A stretch of 58,694 bases of DNA from Phycisphaerae bacterium (lineage in GTDB: Bacteria; Planctomycetota; Phycisphaerae; Tepidisphaerales; Tepidisphaeraceae). The position numbers and the translations under genes are program-made. The stretch is from assembly GCA_025924315.1 (NCBI GenBank), contig JAICIO010000029.1:1-58694 (forward strand). The letters run 5' to 3'. Every line of letters starts with the position of its first letter. Position 1 is the stretch's first letter. Shown here piece by piece: positions 53,937-58,694 of the stretch. Below the pieces are notes generated by a model. It searched no databases, was not told the origin of the DNA, and saw only the letters and a list, made by a program, of their open reading frames with translations.

Positions 53937-55988
53937 TCATGCCAGGATTTCGATACTCGTATACGGCAACTGGTCCGTCGCGTCGGCGTAGCCTTTGTCT
54001 GTGCCCGGGCCGCCGTCGTAGAGGTCGGAGCCTTTGTTGCCTTGAAGCGTGTCGTCGCCGATGTCGCCGGTGAGGCGATCATTCGAGCTTCCGCCGATGA
54101 GGAAGTCGTTGCCCGCTTCGCCGTAAAGTCGGTCGATGCCGTCGCCGCCGTCGAGGCGATCGTTGCCGTCGCCACCATACAACCGATCGTTCCCTGTGCC
54201 GCCGAAGATTGTGTCGTGCGTGCCGAGGCCGTTGAGGCGATCGTCGCCGCCATTGCCCATGATGAGATCGCGGCCCGAGCTTCCGGTCAGCGTGTCTTTC
54301 CCGTCGCCTCCGCCGAGCGTGTCGTTGCCGTCGCCGCCGAGCTGATACGAAGCCGCAACACCGCTGCCCATGCTCGTCAGGTCGTTGCCTTCGTACGCAT
54401 TGAGTTCGATGCGCGCGACCGAACCATTTGGGAACGTCTTGCGCTTCCCGTTCTCGTTCACCGTCAGGATTCCGCCAACCTCCGTCATGGCGATGTTGTC
54501 TTCGCCGCTCGTGCCGTTGATCGTCAGGATATTTCCGTTGAGCTTCGCGATCGGCAGCACATTCGCGGTGCCGGTCACGGTGTCGATCGCGCCTTTGTCG
54601 CCGTCGATGACCACCTGCAGCGGGAATGAATTCTCGACGTTGTATTGATGGCTGCCCAGAACGCTGAACGTGCCGTCGTCGTTCTTCACGACAACGCCCT
54701 TGCCCGTTCCACCATCGCCCCAGTTGATCGTCGCGGTCCAGTTCGCAGCGGTGCCCGCAGGATCGGAGTCGGTAAAGTTCGCGACGACCGCATTGCGCGT
54801 CGCCGTTTGCGCGGCGGCCGTAATCGTCACACCCGTACCGCTCACCGCCTTGTCGCCCACGCCGATCTGAACGACTTCCGTATCGTAAATCGCCAGCGGA
54901 TCTTGCTGGCTTGCCTGCGTGCTGCCGCGCGAGGTTGCGCCGGCTTGCTTCACGCCGATCTTCACAACGATCGGGCCCGTGTAACCCGCGGCCGGTGTGA
55001 TCGTCACGGTCTTTCCGCTGATCGGCGCGCTCGCGATCTTTCCGCTGATCAGCACGCCCGCCAGTTCATAATCGTCGCCTTCCAGATCCGTCGCGCTGAT
55101 CGTGTAGGTGACGGACTTATCTTTGCCAACGACCTTGTTGCTGATCGGCCCAAGGATCGGCGGATCGTTCACCGTGTCGGCGATGGCACTTGCCTGGAAC
55201 TGCTTGGTGCTCGTTCCGCCATGACCGTCGTCCACCTTCACGGTGATGGTGCCGGTCGTCGCTTTGCTCGCTTTGATCTGCAGCACCGCGTCGGTTTTGT
55301 CCTGGATGATCTGCGCGCTGCTGATCGTGACTTTCGAATTCGGTGCGCCATTCGCATCGGTCGGCACGCTGTTGATCTTCGTGAGCGTGCTGTGGCCGTG
55401 AATGAGCTGGCCGAAGATCGTGTGGTTGAAGTCGAGCGCGCGCTGGTTGCCGATGGTGACGAAGAACTGGCTGCCGTTCGTGTCCTTGCCGCTGTTGGCC
55501 ATCGCCAGCTGTGCGTCGCCGGAGAAGATCACGTTCGGATTGAACTCATCCTTGAACTGGAAGCCCGGCCCGCCAGTACCATTGCCCGCGGGATCGCCAC
55601 CCTGGATCACGAAGTCCTTAACGACACGATGGAACGTCAGCCCGTTGTAAAAGCCCGCGTTCACGAGTCCCTTGATCGTCGCGACGGTCGTCGGCGCGAC
55701 GTCGTCGAACAGCTCGAACGTCATCGAACCGAGATTCGTGTTGAGCTTGAGAAACGTGTTCGTCCGCGGATGCAGCGTCTCGGTCAGGTTCGTGTTGCTG
55801 TCCGTGATCGTGTACGTGAGGGTATCGCCGTCGCTGTCAGCAGCGGTGAGCGGAACCTGAATCGTCTTGCCCGCCGGAAGCGTTTGATTCGGAATCGCAT
55901 CCAGCACCGGCGCCGCGAGCAGCTGGCGCGTTTCGAGCGATTCGACAAGTTGACCAATCACAGTGCGAGCGCGATGAGACAAAAGCAT
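53937..55988 (-). CDS. LEPR-XLL cyclophilin-type peptidyl-prolyl isomerase fused to RTX repeats
   Basis: 683 residues; ATG 55988 with GGAGG about ten bases upstream. The tag is LVESLETRQLL (14-24). After a short cadherin-like strand pair comes a cyclophilin domain (about 78-225): FHRVVKDFVIQGGD carries the catalytic arginine (R121) and the hydrophobic pocket, NGSQFFVT carries Q174 and F176, and NHTIFG keeps the histidine. The tryptophan that binds cyclosporin is replaced by alanine (RALD). It should therefore catalyse proline isomerisation. Two or three Ig/cadherin-like domains follow, then at least eight RTX nonapeptides (GGDGNDTLGGGDGKDTL onward, about 565-670). The end is YTSIEILA. An exported cyclophilin might help fold the other surface proteins; this is inference. 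A good promoter lies upstream. Confidence 0.93.
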   Translation of the reverse strand: MLLSHRARTVIGQLVESLETRQLLAAPVLDAIPNQTLPAGKTIQVPLTAADSDGDTLTYTITDSNTNLTETLHPRTNTFLKLNTNLGSMTFELFDDVAPTTVATIKGLVNAGFYNGLTFHRVVKDFVIQGGDPAGNGTGGPGFQFKDEFNPNVIFSGDAQLAMANSGKDTNGSQFFVTIGNQRALDFNHTIFGQLIHGHSTLTKINSVPTDANGAPNSKVTISSAQIIQDKTDAVLQIKASKATTGTITVKVDDGHGGTSTKQFQASAIADTVNDPPILGPISNKVVGKDKSVTYTISATDLEGDDYELAGVLISGKIASAPISGKTVTITPAAGYTGPIVVKIGVKQAGATSRGSTQASQQDPLAIYDTEVVQIGVGDKAVSGTGVTITAAAQTATRNAVVANFTDSDPAGTAANWTATINWGDGGTGKGVVVKNDDGTFSVLGSHQYNVENSFPLQVVIDGDKGAIDTVTGTANVLPIAKLNGNILTINGTSGEDNIAMTEVGGILTVNENGKRKTFPNGSVARIELNAYEGNDLTSMGSGVAASYQLGGDGNDTLGGGDGKDTLTGSSGRDLIMGNGGDDRLNGLGTHDTIFGGTGNDRLYGGDGNDRLDGGDGIDRLYGEAGNDFLIGGSSNDRLTGDIGDDTLQGNKGSDLYDGGPGTDKGYADATDQLPYTSIEILA

Positions 55989-56017
55989 TGTAGAGATTCC
56001 TCCGGTGGAGCAGCGTC

Positions 56018-56046
56018 AGACTAGTCCGTGAATTCGCGGGTGTCAA
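56018..56046 (-). promoter_or_regulatory. promoter of the cyclophilin-RTX gene
   Basis: On the minus strand a consensus TTGACA (56046-56041) is followed after 17 bases by TAGTCT (56023-56018). The predicted transcript begins about 23 bases before ATG 55988 and includes its GGAGG site. This is the best promoter match on the minus strand. Confidence 0.55.
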
Positions 56047-56053
56047 AGCTTGG

Positions 56054-56107
56054 TTTAGCCGCCCCGCGTGCGGGGCGGGGACTCGCCGCGCACGCGCGGC
56101 GGCTAAA
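56054..56107. repeat. REPIN-like paired hairpins between divergent promoters
   Basis: The element is bounded by TTTAGCCGC and its inverse GCGGCTAAA and contains two GC hairpins (CCCCGCGTGCGGGG and CCGCGCACGCGCGG). It lies exactly between the -35 boxes of the cyclophilin gene and the oxidoreductase gene. Confidence 0.7.
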
Positions 56108-56117
56108 CGCAGAACGT

Positions 56118-56145
56118 TTTACGATTCAGACGATCGGGTTATGAT
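56118..56145 (+). promoter_or_regulatory. promoter of the Gfo/Idh/MocA gene
   Basis: TTTACG (56118-56123) and TATGAT (56140-56145) are 16 bases apart. Transcription would begin near 56152, so the ATG inside the -10 cannot be the start codon and 56186 is favoured. Confidence 0.4.
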
Positions 56146-56185
56146 TTCGCCCAGAATAGAGTGGCCTTCAAACAGCGAGTATTAC

Positions 56186-57184
56186 ATGAATTCAGTGGCA
56201 TTTCTCGGTTGCGCGCACATCCACACGCCCGGCTTCATCAAGATGATCTCGGGGCGCGGTGACGCCAAGGTGAAGACCGTTTGGGATCACGATGCCGCCC
56301 GCGGGCAAAAGCGTGCCGATGATCTTTCCGCCCGATTTATCGGAGATTATCGTACGATTCTATCCGATCCGGAGATCAAAGCCGTCATCATCTCGTCCGA
56401 AACCGATCGCCACGAAGAGCTCGTACTTGCAGCGACGGAGGCGAAGAAACACCTCTTCGTCGAGAAGCCGCTCGGCATGACGGGCAAGGACGCGAACAAG
56501 ATGGCCGACGCCATCGAGCGCGCCGGCGTGATCTTCAACACCGGCTACTTCCGTCGGGGTGATCCGCTTCACCGATTCCTCAAGCAGCAAATCGACAAAG
56601 GCAGCTTCGGCCAGATCACCCGCATCCGCGGAAGCAATTGCCACAGCGGCGCGCTCGGCGGATGGTTCGACACCGAATGGCGCTGGATGGCGGATCCGAA
56701 AGTCGCCGGTTGCGGTGCCTTCGGCGATCTCGGCACGCACTCGCTCGACATCATGCTGTGGCTTCTAGGCGAGGTCGAAGAAGCCACGGCTCTCTTGTCG
56801 ACAGGCACCAAGCGCTACGGCGATTGCGACGAAACCGGCGAAGGCCTGATGCGCTTCAAGAACGGCGCGATGGGAACGTTAGCCGCCGCGTGGGATGACC
56901 TCGCCAACGTCGAAGCGCTGATGATCAGCGGAACCGAAGGCCACGCGTCGATCGTGCGCAACGAGCTCTTCTTCACAAGCAAAAAAGTCGAAGGCGCCGA
57001 CGGCAAATCGCCATGGAAAACCGGCTTGGACGCGCCTCTTCCGCACGCATTTGAACTCTTTCTCGATGCAATCAATGGAAAGAACGTTCCGCTCGTGAAA
57101 CCGCGCGAAGCTGCTTACCGCAACGTCGTCATGGATGCGCTGTACGAAGGCGCGAAGCAGAAGAAGTGGATCGCCGTGAAGTAG
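56186..57184 (+). CDS. Gfo/Idh/MocA-family oxidoreductase
   Basis: 332 residues from ATG 56186. Translation could begin at 56141, but that ATG is part of the proposed -10 box, so it is rejected. The N-terminal Rossmann fold starts VAFLGCAHIHTPG, where histidines occupy the usual GxGxxG positions. FVEKPLG, the family hallmark lysine loop, and GDLGTHSLDIMLWLLG with the conserved histidine in the second domain are intact. Members are NAD(P)-dependent sugar, inositol or related dehydrogenases; the substrate here is unknown. It is cytoplasmic, with no signal peptide. It is transcribed divergently from the cyclophilin gene and converges on the PARG gene, and is not obviously connected with the surface-protein genes. 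Confidence 0.92.
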   Translation: MNSVAFLGCAHIHTPGFIKMISGRGDAKVKTVWDHDAARGQKRADDLSARFIGDYRTILSDPEIKAVIISSETDRHEELVLAATEAKKHLFVEKPLGMTGKDANKMADAIERAGVIFNTGYFRRGDPLHRFLKQQIDKGSFGQITRIRGSNCHSGALGGWFDTEWRWMADPKVAGCGAFGDLGTHSLDIMLWLLGEVEEATALLSTGTKRYGDCDETGEGLMRFKNGAMGTLAAAWDDLANVEALMISGTEGHASIVRNELFFTSKKVEGADGKSPWKTGLDAPLPHAFELFLDAINGKNVPLVKPREAAYRNVVMDALYEGAKQKKWIAVK

Positions 57185-57238
57185 GGTGTGCTTCAGCACA
57201 CCATCGACGCGAAAGCGGTGTGCTGAAGCACACCCTAC
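57181..57238. repeat. 22-bp inverted repeat, bidirectional terminator for convergent genes
   Basis: The arms 57181-57202 and 57217-57238 are perfect inverse copies with a 14-base loop. Each arm contains its own palindrome GGTGTGCTTCAGCACACC. The TAG stops of both the oxidoreductase gene (57182-57184) and the PARG gene (57235-57237) lie within the arms. It probably ends transcription from both sides. Confidence 0.8.
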
Positions 57239-58077
57239 GAAAAGACTTCAACAAACGGCGCGATGTTGTTTCCCTTCGAATCCAGCACCGCAAACGCGAC
57301 GTGTTCGAACGCTTTCGCAAACGCGCCGTCACCTAGAAGCATCTCCCCGAAAATCTGCGCTACAACCTTCGGATCGTTCTTGAATACGCCGCAGCCCCAT
57401 GCGCCCAGCACCAGCGCCGTCTGATCGAACAGCACCGCAGCCGATAGAATCTGCTCCGCGCGACGTCGCAGCGTCGTTTCGACGCTCGGAACGAGCACCG
57501 GATCGTTCTTCGCGACGGCACCCGCGTTCGGCGCGGGAGACGTGATGATCGTCACCTTCCACGGCGCGTCGATCAGGTTGTCGTCTTCATCGCGGAACAC
57601 GGGCACCTGCGGCGAGACGATCATGTGATCGGTGTAGAGCAAGTTCGCTTTGCGGTTCGTGTCGTAGTACGTCGAGTGGGGCAGAAGACACGCGTACAGC
57701 GCGCTGGCGCGGGCAAGGCTTTCTTCCTGTGCCTGCGATCCACTCAGGAATCCGCCGCCGGGATTCTTCGCGGAAGCGAAATTCAGTGCGGCGACTTTGT
57801 CCGGCCCGAAACGTTCCACCAATCGCCTCGCGGTCGTAAACGTCCCCTCGTTCTTCACCTCGAACGTCGTTTGAAAATCGCGTTGCAGTAGCACCCGATC
57901 GGCCCGGTGACGAAGCGCCTTGGCCGCCGCGGGGGTGATCAGCTCACTGCGGTGAATCGCCATCTGAATGTCATCAAGAAACGAAACCTCCGCCCCCGAC
58001 GGCGCGCGGTACGCCCCGCCTTGCACAATAGCCAGCGTCTCCTGCGCGATCCGCGAGCGACTGTCACGAGTTGTCAT
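57235..58077 (-). CDS. bacterial-type poly(ADP-ribose) glycohydrolase (TIGR02452-like macrodomain)
   Basis: 280 residues. The PARG signature GGG-x7-QEE is present: GGG at 107-109 and QEE at 117-119 in NPGGGFLSGSQAQEESL. The catalytic glutamate lies in this QEE. The N-terminal RSRIAQETLAIVQGGAY also fits the TIGR02452 family. Enzymes of this group remove ADP-ribose chains or mono-ADP-ribose from proteins, and act in the cytoplasm. LGAWGCGVFKNDP near 215-250 completes the macrodomain core. Its start overlaps the end of the acetyltransferase gene by 14 bases, so the two are co-translated. The stop codon TAG is supplied by the right arm of the palindrome at 57217-57238. The role in this organism is unknown. 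Confidence 0.9.
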   Translation of the reverse strand: MTTRDSRSRIAQETLAIVQGGAYRAPSGAEVSFLDDIQMAIHRSELITPAAAKALRHRADRVLLQRDFQTTFEVKNEGTFTTARRLVERFGPDKVAALNFASAKNPGGGFLSGSQAQEESLARASALYACLLPHSTYYDTNRKANLLYTDHMIVSPQVPVFRDEDDNLIDAPWKVTIITSPAPNAGAVAKNDPVLVPSVETTLRRRAEQILSAAVLFDQTALVLGAWGCGVFKNDPKVVAQIFGEMLLGDGAFAKAFEHVAFAVLDSKGNNIAPFVEVFS

Positions 58078-58663
58078 GATTCGTCGCCTTTTTCGTCATG
58101 ATCGGATTGTCGAGAATCCCAACGGTTTCGCAAAACATGCCCAGCACATTCCGTTCGCGCCGCATGCCGAGGCGATCCTGCAATTGTCTCGCGGCCATGT
58201 TTGGATCATTGCATCCGGTGACCAACCGCCGAACTTTTAGCTCAGCAAACGCGAAGTCGATCAGCGCACGGCACGCTTCGGTCGCATAACCCTTGCCCCA
58301 CCACGTTCGACCAATCGCGTACGTCAGCTCAACCTCCAGCGGATGATCCGGCCGGTCCGGTTCGCTCTCCATCCGCAACCAATCCGCGACGTACGCCTGC
58401 AGGCCGCACAGGCCGATCACTCGGCTCTCGCTCTTCAACTCAACCGCGAGCAATCCGAAATCATTTCCCCGCGATTGATGCGATCGGTAAATGATCCATT
58501 CGTCCATCGATTCACGATCGCGCGTCTCGCCGCAATAGAACTTGCAGACCGCGGGATCGCTGTAGACGGCTTCGTAAATGTCGTCCGCATCGCGCGGCTC
58601 GAAGTGGCGGAGCAGCAATCGAGATGTTTCGAGCGGTTCCATGCGAGTTGATGAACTTCTCAT
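58064..58663 (-). CDS. GNAT-family N-acetyltransferase (RimJ/RimL-like)
   Basis: 199 residues if ATG 58663 is used; ATG 58642 (MEPLETSRLLLRHF) is also plausible, since the conserved domain begins there and neither has a clear ribosome-binding site. The family start LETSRLLLRHFEPRDADDIYE and the acetyl-CoA binding segment YAIGRTWWGKGYATEA are evident, followed by the ACRALIDFAFAELKVRRL helix. Such enzymes acetylate N-termini of ribosomal proteins or small amines; the acceptor cannot be told. It overlaps the PARG gene by 14 bases on the same strand. The upstream region is outside the window, so its promoter is unknown. Confidence 0.9.
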   Translation of the reverse strand: MRSSSTRMEPLETSRLLLRHFEPRDADDIYEAVYSDPAVCKFYCGETRDRESMDEWIIYRSHQSRGNDFGLLAVELKSESRVIGLCGLQAYVADWLRMESEPDRPDHPLEVELTYAIGRTWWGKGYATEACRALIDFAFAELKVRRLVTGCNDPNMAARQLQDRLGMRRERNVLGMFCETVGILDNPIMTKKATNHDNS

Positions 58664-58694
58664 CTCAACGCGAGCACAAGCGCTCGCAAAATCA

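Noticed and set aside
56141-56185. Upstream start of the Gfo/Idh/MocA gene at ATG 56141
   Set aside because: That ATG belongs to the proposed -10 box TATGAT; the family N-terminus begins at 56186.

Overview
The window looks like part of a chromosome of a GC-rich planctomycete, most likely a Phycisphaerae-type bacterium. The main reason is that 18 of its 25 protein genes begin with the short LEPR-XLL sequence known from large planctomycete exported proteins (here [VI]E-x-L-E-x-R-x-L-L). Eleven of those 18 end in a dockerin-like pair of calcium loops, and one carries the H-X9-DG signature typical of planctomycete DUF1559 proteins. The phylum is well supported; the class is a guess. No tRNA, rRNA, transposase, phage gene or CRISPR array was seen.

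Layout. Positions 1-6796 (minus strand) hold three related delta-60-repeat LEPR-XLL proteins (1-1429 cut by the window edge, 3360-5066, 5093-6796), with the phospholipid genes cdsA and plsC between the first and the other two. At 7144-8571 (plus) is an atpD gene for the F1 ATP synthase beta subunit, standing alone with its own promoter and terminator. Positions 8713-26874 (plus) hold six LEPR-XLL proteins: two ELWxxDGT-repeat proteins, a delta-60/Calx-beta/SdrD-B/RTX protein, a sedolisin protease with an FG-GAP propeller, a beta-helix protein and a sialidase-like propeller protein. Positions 26928-55988 (minus) hold nine more: a second delta-60/Calx-beta/SdrD-B/RTX protein, an SdrD-B stack, a double propeller with RTX-like repeats, an alpha/beta hydrolase, a malectin/DUF1559-like protein, an ELWxxDGT/SdrD-B protein, a TolB-type propeller, a 2039-residue PQQ-propeller/cadherin protein and a cyclophilin-RTX fusion. 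A free-standing coaB lies among them. Positions 56186-58663 hold ordinary genes: a Gfo/Idh/MocA oxidoreductase, a bacterial-type PARG and a GNAT acetyltransferase.

The LEPR-XLL proteins look like a modular surface or secreted proteome. The N-terminal tag is constant, the middle is made of exchangeable modules (propellers, Ig-like, SdrD-B, RTX, enzymes), and the C-terminus falls into a few classes: Ig-like plus dockerin-like (11), RTX (3), a shared beta domain (2 complete members plus the truncated one), and SdrD-B only (1). None has an obvious classical signal peptide. Most dockerin-like proteins, and the two complete delta-60 proteins, also end in a short hydrophobic tail resembling hydrophobic-hydrophobic-D-x-V-G-L. 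Together these suggest an N-terminal plus C-terminal sorting code whose machinery is not in this window. No cohesin partner was recognised here.

Several intergenic regions carry paired palindromes (REPIN-like) that often supply or touch the stop codons of neighbouring genes.
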